From Cordylochernes scorpioides (lineage: Eukaryota; Arthropoda; Arachnida; Pseudoscorpiones; Chernetidae), in NCBI GenBank assembly GCA_030710605.1, contig CP092863.1, positions 57,700,899 through 57,764,898 on the forward strand: a stretch of 64,000 nucleotides of DNA, given 5' to 3'. Below the pieces are notes generated by a model, which was given only the letters and a program-made list of their open reading frames with translations, did no database searches and was not told where the DNA came from. Shown here piece after piece: positions 1-11,512 of the stretch (position 1 is the stretch's first letter; each line of letters starts with the position of its first letter). Made by a program: the position numbers and the translations under genes.

Positions 1-1250
1 AATTGAATGACTTTGAGACGAAAAGTAAAGCCGGTTCAATTTCTATCTTACTACCTATGTAAATACACAAGATGATTATTACCTTACCCAATTGGGAGAA
101 TCTGTATGAGAAAAGTCCCTGATAAAGGCTTTTGTGTGTGTGTGTGATATTAAAAACAATTGAAAGCAAATTATTTTTGTCAAAAAAATTATAATTTGTA
201 GGAAAGAGAGAGAACATTCGATGAGAAACCCAGAAAAACATGGTTAATTCTATTTTCGCCTGGAATTGTTTGTTCAAAAAGATTGGATTAGATCAAGGCA
301 AATATTTCTTGGCCACCAAAGTGTGGCCTCTTATGGAGGTGGTCGCTTATGGGAGGTTTAACTTAAATCTTGTTGCAAAGTTGTGAATATAGAACTGATA
401 ACTTTGCACACAAAGTTTTGTTATAATTTTTATTGGCCATCGATGCGTGAGGGAGTAAATTAAAATTTATTATCTCCGGGTATTGTCTGGTTTATGACTG
501 GCGATAAGGATTAGGTTGGCGGTGACCTGGAACCAGCGCCTGGATCTGGGCTTCACTCTATTACCAAGCCTTGTTAGTTACTTTCTGTGAAAAATCATTA
601 CAAGTTTTGGTGATGTTAGATTTATAGGTAATGGGAAAATAAATATTTTAAAATGTATAAAAATTGAATAGGGATACAGTCTAAATTTATGCTTGTACTT
701 TTATTTACAAAGGCTAATTCCTTTAAAAAAAGAGGTGTCTTATAAAATAAAGAAATTTGAATTTACCTGGAAAATAAATTCCAATTGTTTTCTTTTTTTT
801 TTCAATTCACAAGACGCTACACACCTATTAGCCCACGCTTATTTTGTAACTCAAAAGTGCCCTGCAACTTAATGTCGAGCTGCCTACGTAAATATTGCGG
901 GAACCTGTTAACCAGATATCATTTTATTGATTGCCCCTCTCGAACTTTATAAAATCAAGTACGCTTTTCATTAAAAAATTGATTTTTTTTCGAGAAGATG
1001 GGTGTCATATTTATATTGCAATCTCAAAGTATATTGTATGAATAGTTAAAAAATATATATGAGAAAACTATAGAAAAAAAAAGTCAGGTATTATTAAAAT
1101 ATTTAAAATAATGAAGGCAATTCCTGACTAAAAGCACATGTGCTTATTATTTATTAATAAGCTTATATATTAATGCTCGTATTTATTGATGAGAAATTTA
1201 TATATTATGCAAGCTTTGGAATTCAGCACAACACTATATATATATATATA
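1..1250. other. Gene-free AT-rich flank with repeat scraps
   Basis: No convincing coding region. Positions about 95-150 (gagaatctgtatgag then ataaaggcttttgtg and a GT run) resemble the A/T-rich 3' tail of a LINE and are similar to 25.6-25.78 kb. Positions about 1076-1145 are a diverged piece of the 350-bp ribozyme repeat, recognised by the order gtcaggt, tcctgac, agcacatgtgct. A (TA)n tract at about 1236-1250 abuts the LTR that follows. Confidence 0.4.
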
Positions 1251-1583
1251 TGTGATATGATCCTGTCGACTTTCGATGTGGCACTATAGTGATAATAATG
1301 TGGTGAGTGAGAAATAAGGAAACAACAAGTTTGGAAGATTGAACCCAGCAAACCGAGGGAGAGAGGGAGCGCTAGCGGGCTGCCACCGCGGAAATGCACG
1401 TCTTCTGTATCCACCACCCCCCCGACTGAGTAAGCATAGAACTGAGGTTCCAAGAAAAGGCCCTGCGGTCGCCCCCTTGGAATGTGACTGCTATATCAAG
1501 TGACCGGCCTTAGCTGCGTTCTCTCTCTCTCTGGTCGACTGTAGATTTGTTTTATTAATCCTGGAAGAGCATATATTATGACA
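1251..1583 (+). repeat. 5' LTR, 333 bp, subfamily A
   Basis: TG...CA ends. Contains a CT run near its 3' end and TTTATTAAT about 30 bp before the end. Related solo LTRs lie at 27237-27571, 61764-62074 and 62093-62401. Confidence 0.75.
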
Positions 1584-3732
1584 TATGGCCCCCGTTGAAG
1601 AAGGCTGAACATGGTTTAAGTATATTTAAAGCTGGAGAAGCCAGGGATAGAGAAAATAATTTTACAGTTAAAATTAGTTAAGGTAATGGTGACATAGTTT
1701 TATGTAAATGAAATATTGTATAGTACACAAGTAAATATTATTTACAAGCAGTTTTACAACACCGGGGAGTTTGACATTTAAGGAAATCTTTGAAAATATC
1801 AAGGTTATAAAGGCTATATACAACAAAATCTAATGTACTATAAGGGAAGTGATATGGAGGAGTGTGAACAACGAGAAGAAGAGTCACATACATATGGTGA
1901 AATTCTGAAGATCATTAAGACTGGGGAACTCTACACTTTAAGATATTTTTCAGGCGGACATGGCAAGGGGAAACTTGTCATGGGCTTACTATGCTATAAG
2001 TGTAGAGTACGAGAAATGAGATTGAGGTTGACAATTGTGTGAGCTCAGGACTGAGGTAAATATAAAACTACATACAATGTTAGAACCTCGGCGAACAGAG
2101 CGAGGGGAGACTTGCCCTGGGCCAATCTAACTTATCTATGCAGTTACTTGTGTAGCGAGTCCGAGGGGAAAAGTCCCGTGTGTAGGTGAGGAAGTCGAAC
2201 GGACTTATATTTAATTTGCGGAAAGTATGCGCGCACAGTGCCAAAAATTGGGACGAGGACTGCGTTGTCCGTTACAAGTGACAAGCTGCTCGGACACGAG
2301 GTGTTTGAACCGTCGTGGGAGCTTGTGCAAGGCGATGATTTCGCGGTGGGTTGAAAGTAAGACCCATGTCTGCGCGAAATGATGACGGACCGGACAAAAT
2401 CAGCGACGATGTTTAACGTACCTCCGTGGGAAATATCGGAGGTAGGCTATATCGTGCTGGTTTGGACAATGAACAAACATAGATTTGAAGACAGGGTCCG
2501 TGTGGCGAACGTGTGGCGCGAGAAGAAGAAGCGAACTGTGTCGTTCGATGCAGATTGTTCAAGTGCGAACAAAAAGGGGTTGATAAATATCTAGCAGTTA
2601 GTCAATCTGCACCCTGTGACGAACACACCATTGGCTAGATGGTGTGGGTCGGTGGATAGGCTATAGATGAACTACGAAATAAATTATCATAAATGAAGGG
2701 CGAAGGTTAGGATTTTGAAATGACAATATAGAAGTTCGATAATTGATTAATCAATAATTCTCTATAAAGGTCCTGAGCTGGTATAAAGTTAACAAAGTTG
2801 TAAGAATGAGAGGGGCATTAAGGGGAAGATAGATAAGAGTCACCAAGGGTTGGTTGTAAGCAAGGCTCACGTGGTGGTTAGAATTCTTCGACGCCTGAAT
2901 TACAGGGTGAATTTTGAATCGATTAGGGAAAGAAATTATTTTTCGTGAGCCGTGCTTACAAGTAGGAGAGGTCTATACAAAGGTTTAGGTGCTGGAGGCA
3001 TATTTTTATAAATAATTTGATTATGAAAAATCTTTTGTTAATAGTAAAAATCGTAAAGCATTAATATGTAGAATTCCAATTTTTTTTTTAAGAGTTTTTT
3101 TTTAAACAGTTACGTTAAAAATGGAAATTATTTAATTAAAATAACGATTGTTAAATTCTACTGGTAAGGTAACTAATTAAATGAGTTACAAATATCTCGA
3201 TAAATAGTATGGAGAATAAAATCATTGTTAATAGGCATTGAGAGAATAAATGGAGCTAATTATGTAAATATGGGGACAATTTACAAGGAATGACTTATTT
3301 AAAGAATGAATGGAAGGGGTAAAACAATTTCACTTACAGGTTATGCTGGTTTAGAGAGCAGGTAAGTTCATTGAGATTCGGGAGAGTTCTGTCTGTTACA
3401 CTGAGCGTACCAGTGTTGTACATCACAGTAGCGGCAGGGATATGGCGGAGTCTTGTCCATGATGATGGAAGGTGTCCTGCTCTGGCACGGTGGTCGTTCT
3501 TTGGTAGATCTAGTGCTGGAAGAAGTGTGTGGCAGCTCCATCTCCGTCGTAGGTGAATACTTCTTCGGGATCACGGTTCAAAGGTTGGCGAAGAAGGGGT
3601 TGAGGACTCGAAGCGGAGTGGTTACAGTTGAGTTGGGTTTGGCCGATCATCGTGGCTTGGCTTCTTGTTTCTTCTTACTCCGGTATATGAGGGATTTGCT
3701 TCCCGGCCAGGTCTTATCCTGTCGACTTTTTC

Positions 3733-4065
3733 TGTGATATGATCCTGTCGACTTTCGATGTGGCACTATAGTGATAATAATGTGGTGAGTGAGAAATAAG
3801 GAAACAACAAGTTTGGAAGATGGAACCCAGCAAACCGAGGGAGAGAGGGAGCGCTAGCGGGCTGCCACCGCGGAAATGCACGTCTTCTGTATCCACCACC
3901 CGCCCGACTGAGTAAGCATAGAACTGAGGTTCCAAGAAAAGGCCCTGCGGTCGCCCCCTTGGAATGTGACTGCTATATCAAGTGACCGGCCTTAGCTGCG
4001 TTCTCTCTCTCTCTGGTCGACTGTAGATTTGTTTTATTAATCCTGGAAGAGCATATATTATGACA
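3733..4065 (+). repeat. 3' LTR, 333 bp, subfamily A
   Basis: Same length as the left LTR. Two differences seen: gaagattgaac versus gaagatggaac, and caccaccccc versus caccacccgc. The 13 bases tcctgtcgacttt also occur just upstream of this LTR as well as inside it, a short local duplication. Confidence 0.75.
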
Positions 4066-4069
4066 TATA

Positions 4070-4293
4070 GGTAGTATAAAAACCTCCTATATAGACAGCC
4101 CAGAGAGAGACGGGCGGCTAAAGTCCGGTCATTTAAGACATCAGCGACATTCCAAGGGGCGACCACTGGGGCCCGTTTGATCTCAGGACTACTAAGACAG
4201 TTGGGGTTTGTGGTGCGACACGAACGGCCGCCCGGGTCCTTCTTTCAGCTTGTGATGTCCTTATTCATTTCTCCCCCACCTCTTATCACCACA
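4070..4293 (-). repeat. Inverted, diverged LTR fragment of the same superfamily
   Basis: Read on the minus strand it starts TGTGGTGATAAG and carries the LTR block ggtcgccccttggaatg, followed by a block like the taaatgaccgg region and a CT run, as in the LTR pair to its left. The far end is not a clean CA terminus. Probably an older, third subfamily of solo LTR truncated by the younger insertion. Confidence 0.5.
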
Positions 4294-4307
4294 TATATTT
4301 ATTTATT

Positions 4308-4500
4308 CGTGGATGGCTTTTATTGATATATCAAGAAATTGGGTTGGCCAAATATCAGGGAACAGGCTAAATCAATGTTTAGTTGATTTCTGTTCCACCA
4401 GATGGCGCTCTGTCTTCTGAAAAGCATATGTGCTCCTGTTCAGGATATGTCTTTTTTAGTTTTGATATCAACACCTGACCTTTTTATTTTTTCTATTATT
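4308..4500 (+). mobile_element. Fragment of the 350-bp hammerhead repeat (family 3)
   Basis: Matches the + oriented copies at 39.6-40.1 kb: cgtggatggctttt, a tcaagaaattgggttggcc block, the CTCF-like box at 4395-4408, a catatgtgct box and tatcaacacctgacc. The left edge begins at CGTGGATGGC, exactly the predicted 5' end of the hammerhead cleavage product. The upstream half of the ribozyme is absent. Confidence 0.6.
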
Positions 4501-4807
4501 TTTTCACATATCCAAAATCGATGTTTGTTATCGCGTTGCGAAAAATCTACAGAATCAATCATTATGAAATTTCGCATGTAGGTAGCTGAAGATTTCGTTT
4601 AACATATAAGCTATTCAAAAAACTAAAAAGGTTAATGAGCTATTTTAAAAAAATGTAAAACCAAAAAGCGTTAGTTCCAGCCTTTTACCGCTTGAGCGCA
4701 GCACTGGTCGCGACGATAAATGAATTTGATATGTTAATAATTTTACACGTAGTTTGTTTACACGATGAATGTTATTTGTTTACACGATGAATGTTTTAAA
4801 AGGTAAG

Positions 4808-5290
4808 ATTATACAATCGCCGTGAAACTTCAGGAAGTTATTTACTATACTACTGGGAAGGTTTCTGGTTTTAATTTGATTTGAAATAAATATAGGTTGC
4901 AAGTTTATTTGCAAATTATCTACTTTCACTCGCAAGCCGCGCCTCTCGCGGCATCTGGTGAAATTACATTTGTAAATTGTAAAAATACTAAAATGTGTTC
5001 CAAGTATAATGAGTTTGATATTTAATTTGAGGATTTAGTAATATAATATTCCAATGACGTTGAAAAAAAACTTGGCATTTCAATATTAATATATATTTAA
5101 AGAAAATATCTTATTTAAAATTTAATAAATGTTTTCAAACAAATTATGTGTTTCAAATATATATTTAAACGCATATAACAATATTTATAAATCTATAGAT
5201 TGGTGGATTGAATGTTTTCTAGAATCGTTTTAACAAATGTTCGTTAGGCAAACTTTTACTCGGGTAAAAACCGGGCGAACCTGGGAACAT
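4808..5290 (+). mobile_element. Degraded Helitron remnant
   Basis: The block acaatcgccgtgaaactt followed by tactactgggaaggtttct parallels the 5' part of the Helitron-like element at 57.7 kb. The right part (aatgttcgttaggcaaac, then ttttactcgggtaaa and ccgggcgaacc) parallels the 3' parts at 40.34 and 58.2 kb. The terminal hairpin is damaged and no CTAG end is present. Confidence 0.45.
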
Positions 5291-5299
5291 ATATATATA

Positions 5300-7690
5300 T
5301 ATTATATAAAAGAAAAGAGATTTTCTGCGTGTATTTTAGATCAGGTTGAGGATTATGGTATGGAATTATTTGCTGGATCTTTTTAGTACTATATGGTATT
5401 GGTGATGCAGTCGTGGCAAAGATTTTGAAAATAAAATATTAAAAATAGAGAAGATTATAAATTGCTTTAATTGAGCTTTAGGATTATATAATAAACATAA
5501 TTTGGTAAAAGCACTACCTGGCTTAAGGCGAGTAGAACGAAGAAAACAAAAGATTATTTACATAATGTACAAAAGGTTTGAGCCGACCAACGAGGAAGAA
5601 CAACGAGTTTTTATATGCAAAGCGTGACCTCTGGCGGTCGATTTAACAGAATATTTGATTCTATGATATATAATTCTGAATAAAATAATATTTTAATATA
5701 ACAATTTTAAATAAAATATTTTAATTTAACATTTTCCCCCTGTGAAGAGAATAATATGGGTTCATTCAGAGTAAAGTGATGAAAAATATAGTTAAAAAAA
5801 AAGGATAAAATGATTTATAGAAAGAAAAAAGGTGGTGATATTCATATTCCATTACAATATTGGTTTTTGGGTGGGAACCAATACAGAAAGGAAATCACAA
5901 AAATGTAAATAATAACAAAACAATTGGGAGCAAGTGAAAATAAAAATGTGATAATCCATAATCATATTGGTTTATTGTTAACCAATAGATTGGAAATTAC
6001 AAAGTGTGAATGATGATGACAAAAATATGGTAAAGAGTAAAAGTGTGATATTCCAAAAATCATATTGGTTTGTTATTAACCAATAGATTGGAAATAGACA
6101 CAAGATAAAATGCACATATATAATATTAAAAATGAGGAAGGAAAATTTAAAGAAAAGATAACATTAAAAACAAAATAATTGCAAAAGTATGTGAACGAAA
6201 AATAAAGAAGAACAACATGGAAAACAATAAAAAAAATAATTGGCAAAATATATATGACAATGACAAAACATTTGATGATAAGAAAAAGGCATTTATGAGA
6301 AAAAAACAATAAGTTGAGACAAAAGTTTATGTACAAAAGGCAAATGTGAAAACAAGGAATGGACATGTGAATATAAATGAAATTAATGTTAAGAATAAAG
6401 AAGGGGCATTCAAAAAAAGACTCAAGGTGAACACAAAAACAAAGGTTAAAATTTACATATGTTGGTCTCGCTAAATTTACATATTGGCAGAAACGCTTTT
6501 AGATAATTACATATGAAATAAGTAATGGAGTAAAAATGCAAATTTTAAATATAAAAACATTGTGAAATAAGATTAAATAGGAAAATAAATATTAAAAGTC
6601 TGGGAATTTCAAATACAAGATGGAAATGTGTGTGAAGACATAAGGCACAGCGGTCATATGATAAACAATAGGAAATTCTGAACATATTGTAAAAGTAAAA
6701 TATGATAAACAATAAAGTTTAGCTAATTTTTTAATAAAGAAATTGAATGTGAGAAATATGTTATTTGTTGTTGTTGTCCTCCCGGCCGACTGCTTTACAT
6801 ATAGAATTATAAAAAACGATATCTGTAAATGTTTTAACTTAATTGTAAATGTTTAATGGTAAAGTATGAAAAGAGATATATTCAGCAGAGACATAGAAAT
6901 AATTATGCAGAGAAAATAAATCATTTTAAATTTTAAATGGCAAATATATTTAAGAAATGACATAAAAGGGATGTAACTATAATAAAATAAGTGATTGAAA
7001 ACTATTGTAAAGAATAGAGAAAAAGTTAAAACGGGGTAAATTATGTAAAAGTAGACACAAAGTACCTTGAAATGGATGATGGGCTGGATTTGAAGATCTC
7101 GGGAAATGGCTGGCGTTGGGCGGAAGGTGTGATGGCTGTAGATGGAGATGGTGTTGCAGAGGATGGGTGGAGTTGTTTTCGAAGATGGCTGTTTGCTTGT
7201 GGAGAATATGGCTCGAAGATACCATGGTTGGTGGAGATAGGTATGTTTGTTGAATTGGGCTGTCTTGTTAAAGTAGGATATTTGTGGTTGAGAAACCTAT
7301 TTTTGATTGGAAGATTTGCATACCTGAATTTGAAAAATTTTGCTTTTGGGATATTGTTCACACAAGTTTCAGGTATCCTGTTGGCTAATATTATATAAAT
7401 AAAAAATATATATTTTCTGCTGGATTTTTGATCATGTTGAGGATTATGGCATGGAATTATTTGATGGTTCCTTTTAGTACTATATGGTATTGGTGATGCA
7501 GTCGTGGCAAAGATCTTGAAAATAAAATAATAAAAATAGAAAAGATTATAAATTGCTTTAATTGAGCTTTAGGATTATATAATAAACATAATTTGGTAAA
7601 AGCACTGCCTGGCTTAAGGCGAGTAGAACGAGGAAAACAAAAGATTATTCACATAATGTACAAAAGGTTTGAACCGACCAACGGAGACTA
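5300..7690 (+). mobile_element. Possible old LTR-type element: 300-bp direct repeats
   Basis: Positions about 5300-5605 and 7388-7690 share a long diverged match, from ttgaggattatgg through ttggtaaaagcact and ggcgagtagaacg to ggtttgagccgaccaac. The repeats are about 2.1 kb apart in the same orientation, like decayed LTRs. Clean TG/CA ends, a target duplication and a primer site were not found. The interior is A-rich on this strand. An open frame at 7072-7398 shows no known domain and overlaps an equally long frame on the other strand, so I do not call it a gene. Confidence 0.4.
5835..6090 (+). repeat. Three irregular tandem units with attggtt/aaccaat hairpins
   Basis: Units at about 5850, 5955 and 6055 each read (t)catattggttt ... 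aaccaataga(t)tggaaat with 95-105 bp spacing. ATTGGTT and AACCAAT can pair within each unit, giving a row of similar hairpins. Confidence 0.45.
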
Positions 7691-7699
7691 TCGTCACCA

Positions 7700-10364
7700 T
7701 TTTATCCTCAGACTACACCACGTTGTTTTATTGAATTATGTTGTACATTTACACAGAGTATTGGGTTTGGTGCAAAATGTGTGCGTGTGTATATTCTTAT
7801 CAATGGCGTTATGCGTTAGTACATCATGTTGGCACAGAGCACAGGTAGGTACTATATCTTCAAATTTATCATATGCGCAAGTAAATAATTACAATTGGGA
7901 ATGATGTTATTATAAGTGAAAATATATCTTTTAAGCATTATGAAAATAAATACTTGTAAATATATTTTGTAAATGTGACAAAGAGGCATACATTGGGTAG
8001 ATAAGATAAAGTGGTAAAATACCGGAAAGGACAACTTGACTTATATCGACTCTATAGTAATATTGATTTTATTTTACTTCAGAAAATATTCGCAAAACAT
8101 ATTTATTTGTTCTATAAGAAAGCCTCATTCTAATATTTGTCCAATACTCTGTGAAAAAATCAAGTGAAATTGTACTAGGATCAAGTGGTCAAATTAAGAA
8201 AAAAGGCATCTCATGATCGTGCAGCTAAAATGGCGCAAGCCATCAGTAATTTCTAGTTGAATGATCGAGAGATACCTTTTTTTCTTAAATAAATCAACGT
8301 TTACTTGATATTTATTTATGATAGCTTTGCCATCTTGCTAAGAGGTATGCCAGTTCTGCCATGCTATCTCACAGTTGATGATCTCTATGAATAATTTGAA
8401 ATGAGTTATTAATTGAATAATATTCATAAATAAAATTTTCATATGAGCGAGTTTCAATTATATAGGAATTGTCTCAATGATATCTATTTTAAGCCTTTTT
8501 TAAATAACTTCTAGGAGTTAGAGAAAACTCTACCGTGTCTAAATTATAATATAATACACACTGTAGAATAGTTCTGAACTTTAAATATTATTTATAAAAT
8601 GCCCACTAAACACACCTCTTCATTTTAATAAAATGTAATATTTATTTGGAATTTTGACGTTAATATTTTATATAATAATTAAATCATATTAATTTTATAT
8701 CAAATTAGTTTTTTTTATACGCCCACTCGCGCGACTATTTTTTATCTGATATTAAATATCAATTGATTATTTTTAATGGAAGGAAAGTGACCCTTTTCTG
8801 TTAAAAATATATATCTTTTTGTAAAAGCTATTCTCCATCTAATGACAGACTCTCCAATCTCAAAGAATTAGCTTTTTTGAGTGTTTTGAATTTTAGAATT
8901 CAAAGTAGCCAGATAATTTTTTTATTAATATTTTTTAAATCCTTGTGAAGAGAACTTGATTTGTTTCCTTAATAATTCTGGTGATTTACGAATCGCTTCC
9001 TTATAATTGTCTCAGAATATAAAAACAAACATCATATTAACTGTGGTGCGATACTCGTAGGGAATAATTCCCTAATTTCATTGTTTTGGGATTTCAACAT
9101 CTTACATTTATTGTGTCTAGCTTCCCTGTGAACTCATCATTCGGCAGGATTACCGGGTAATATACGTATGTTTCATCGCCTGTGCGTTTGTAATTATCTT
9201 GTCCTTCCATTACGTTTTTGCCATTTCCAATATGTCCCCGCAAGTTTCAAGCCGGCACAGCTTCTGCTCGTCTAAAAGGAAGCTAGGGATGAATTTTGCC
9301 GGCGTTTTCAAAGGTTTAAATATCTTAAAATGTATTCATTAAAAGTTGTTGTTTAGGTAAAACCTGTCTCTTCCTCCAGTTCCTCTAAGGTGAATCGAGG
9401 ATTTTCTTTAATCAATTTGTTACGAATTCTAATCAGATATTTTCATAATAGAACGACTCTCCCTTAGACTAGAATCATCTTCACTTAATATTCAACCATT
9501 TGAAAATCGCGAATACGACTAAATATTGCTCGCATAAGGGCGTCGTTGAGGAAGGTAATGCTCGATTAATCATATCCGAAGATCCGCTAGCTGATCTCTG
9601 AAATTTGACACACATTTGAAAAATTCCATGCAATTATTGGACACACCTTGTATATGTTCCTTATTTTATTTTTATCAATTGAAGTTGATAAAATAAGTTC
9701 TCGTCTAATTTTTCTTATTTATAAAGGATAATATTCATTATTTCATCGCCGGGAACTACAGCAGACTGATTTATAAACAAAAAGATAAGAGTTTGCCAAA
9801 AGTGGTAGCCCGAGTTTCACGAGATGCCAAGATATTTGAATAATTGGTATTTAACCCTTTCCTAATTAGCAACGTGCTGCTCGTTATTTATTCTATAACA
9901 GACATTGGAGCCAAGATCAATAACTAGTATATTGTGTTCTGGTGGATATTGATACTCTGAAAGAAATGTTAGGGTTTTAATGTTTAGACCTTGAGAAAAG
10001 TTTGTTCCCTTGGATATTTTACTTTCAAAGATTTATTTTATACTTTATAAAAGATATTGGAATGGCTTGGAATGATATCAATGAACCAGGAAAGATTTGG
10101 TGTGAACAAGAAGACATTTTATTTCGTGATAGAAATATAGGTGCAATTCATTAATACATCAATAACGAAAAGATATATTGATGTAGCTAAGAATTTTGAA
10201 GTTGGCACCCAGTATAGATAACTGGGCCACCACACAGATGATCTGGCACAGCCTCTAAATTTTTCGATTTTTTGTTGGTCTACTTGCTGCTGTCATCCTG
10301 GTATCTGCTGTTGACTGAGCTGTATCCAGATTTTAACATTGAATTAATTTTAAAGGGTGTGGTA
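7700..10364. other. Gene-free AT-rich stretch
   Basis: No coding region or RNA gene supported. About 8193-8275 (attaagaaaaaaggcatctc, then atcgtgcagct and tggcgcaagccatcag) is a diverged fragment of the 338-bp hammerhead repeat (family 2), lacking its ribozyme. The remainder shows nothing I can name. Confidence 0.45.
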
Positions 10365-10624
10365 GATAAGTAATGAGACTCAGTCTAGAAAAACAAATTT
10401 ATTGATAAGATTTGTACAAAACGTTAATATTCTTCAAATAACTCGCCTTGGGCGTCGACACAACGTTGCCAGCGCGTTTTCCAAGCTTCATAGCCCCCAC
10501 TGTAGTCCGTTGGAGTTATCCCAGTTTGTGCCTTCGTGACAGCACGTTGGATGTTCGGGATATCGTCGAAACGATGACCCTTCAGGCATCTTTTTACCTT
10601 CAGAAATAGATGATACAGATACAC
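10365..10624 (-). pseudogene. Mariner transposase, C-terminal fragment
   Basis: Minus strand, codons about 10624-10424 with a natural stop. The peptide has the usual mariner end: KVKRCLKGHRFDD, then QRAVTKAQTGI, WKTRWQRCVDAQGELFEEY. The catalytic DDD core is missing. The bases beyond the stop (gatagtaatgag-like region near 10370-10385) probably include the inverted terminal repeat, but the partner end is absent. A 5'-truncated relic. Confidence 0.72.
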
Positions 10625-11325
10625 ATCAGTGAGAGATCGTGGTATGACCTAAAAATAATTATTTGCCCTGAGAGAGATGTTGGCGTGGCCTGAAAAGACA
10701 TATGAGCACTAGTTGATATTTTGATGTGGCCTGGAGGAAGGCTGATTGGCAAAAATTAGAATGCAACCCGCCCACTGGCCAGTTAGCAAATAAAACATTT
10801 TATCTCTATTCTAAATAGCAGAATAATGGTAGATTGAACTGCGAGACCAGTTCACTATTGATTATACAGGCCCTCTCAATATATATTCCATTGGAAAAGA
10901 AACTGTCGAATTTCACACTTTCAAAAATCACCGGTATTTTTCACTTTAATATGTTAGAACTTTCATTATTATTATTTTAAAAGCTAACTCTGTAAATTTT
11001 ATATAGTATTTGACCAGGAATATCTGGTCACGTGTGTAATTATGTACTACGTGAATATACACGTGAGAGAGTAGGTATTTTGAATCTGGAGAACCCGCTA
11101 CGTTTTATGGACGACTTGCGCGCTGACTATACCTCAGAAATTCTACAGGAACAGCACACAAGATAAATAATAGACTCACCAGAACCACCGAAATATGCTA
11201 ACAGGCGTAATTTCACTAAGATAAATGTTAGCGTATTATGGAAAGACTTGGTTGCCCTAAGAAAAATATTGATCTGAACTGTAAATACGTCCGTGCTCCA
11301 GAAGTTATGTGTGCCGTGTGCACAG
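10625..11325. other. No feature recognised upstream of the PH exon
   Basis: AT-rich non-coding sequence. Earlier exons of the PH gene must lie upstream of 11326, but I could not identify one in this stretch or in 1-10.6 kb. Confidence 0.4.
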
Positions 11326-11512
11326 CTGGACATATTCCTGGAGAGCAGCGTGCGCGCCCTCCATACCCCCGCCCTGGCGTTTCCCCGCGCCGACTGCGCC
11401 GGCCACCTGGCCAAGCTCAGCACGCGGCTGAAGGCCTGGCGGAGACGCTTCTTCGTCCTCAAGAACGCATCGCTCTATTTCTACACCGACCGTAATGCCA
11501 CAGCTGCCTTAG
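11326..11512 (+). CDS. PH-domain protein, exon encoding start of the PH domain
   Basis: GC-rich exon in AT-rich surroundings. An acceptor fits at gtgcacag|CTGGAC and a strong donor at TTAG|GTGAGT. It enters in phase 0 and leaves one base over (phase 1). The peptide runs LDIFLESSVRALHTPALAF, then GHLAKLSTRLKAWRRRFFVL and KNASLYFYTDRNATAAL. The G-x-L ... W-RR-FFVL ... LYFY pattern is the first three beta strands of a PH domain, which binds phosphoinositides or protein partners at membranes. The next exon continues the domain in phase. The parent protein (RhoGEF-, FGD- or CNK-like are possible) is not identified. The acceptor is the least certain boundary. Confidence 0.72.

Larger units (their letters stand above)
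1251..4065 (+). mobile_element. Non-autonomous LTR retrotransposon (no gag or pol)
   Basis: Two 333-bp direct repeats (1251-1583 and 3733-4065) differ at only two positions that I can see. Each begins TGTGATATGA and ends TATTATGACA. TATA precedes the left LTR (1247-1250) and follows the right one (4066-4069), consistent with a 4-bp target duplication, although the left copy lies in a TA tract. Just inside the left LTR, TGGCCCCCGTTGAAGAAGG could be a primer-binding site. No clear polypurine tract precedes the right LTR. The 2.15-kb interior has only short ORFs without retroviral motifs, so it must depend on another element's proteins. Near-identical LTRs imply recent insertion. Orientation is taken from the putative primer site. 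Confidence 0.72.

Noticed and set aside
7072-7398. 108-codon ORF
   Set aside because: The opposite strand has an equally long frame over the same bases; no known motif. Probably compositional.
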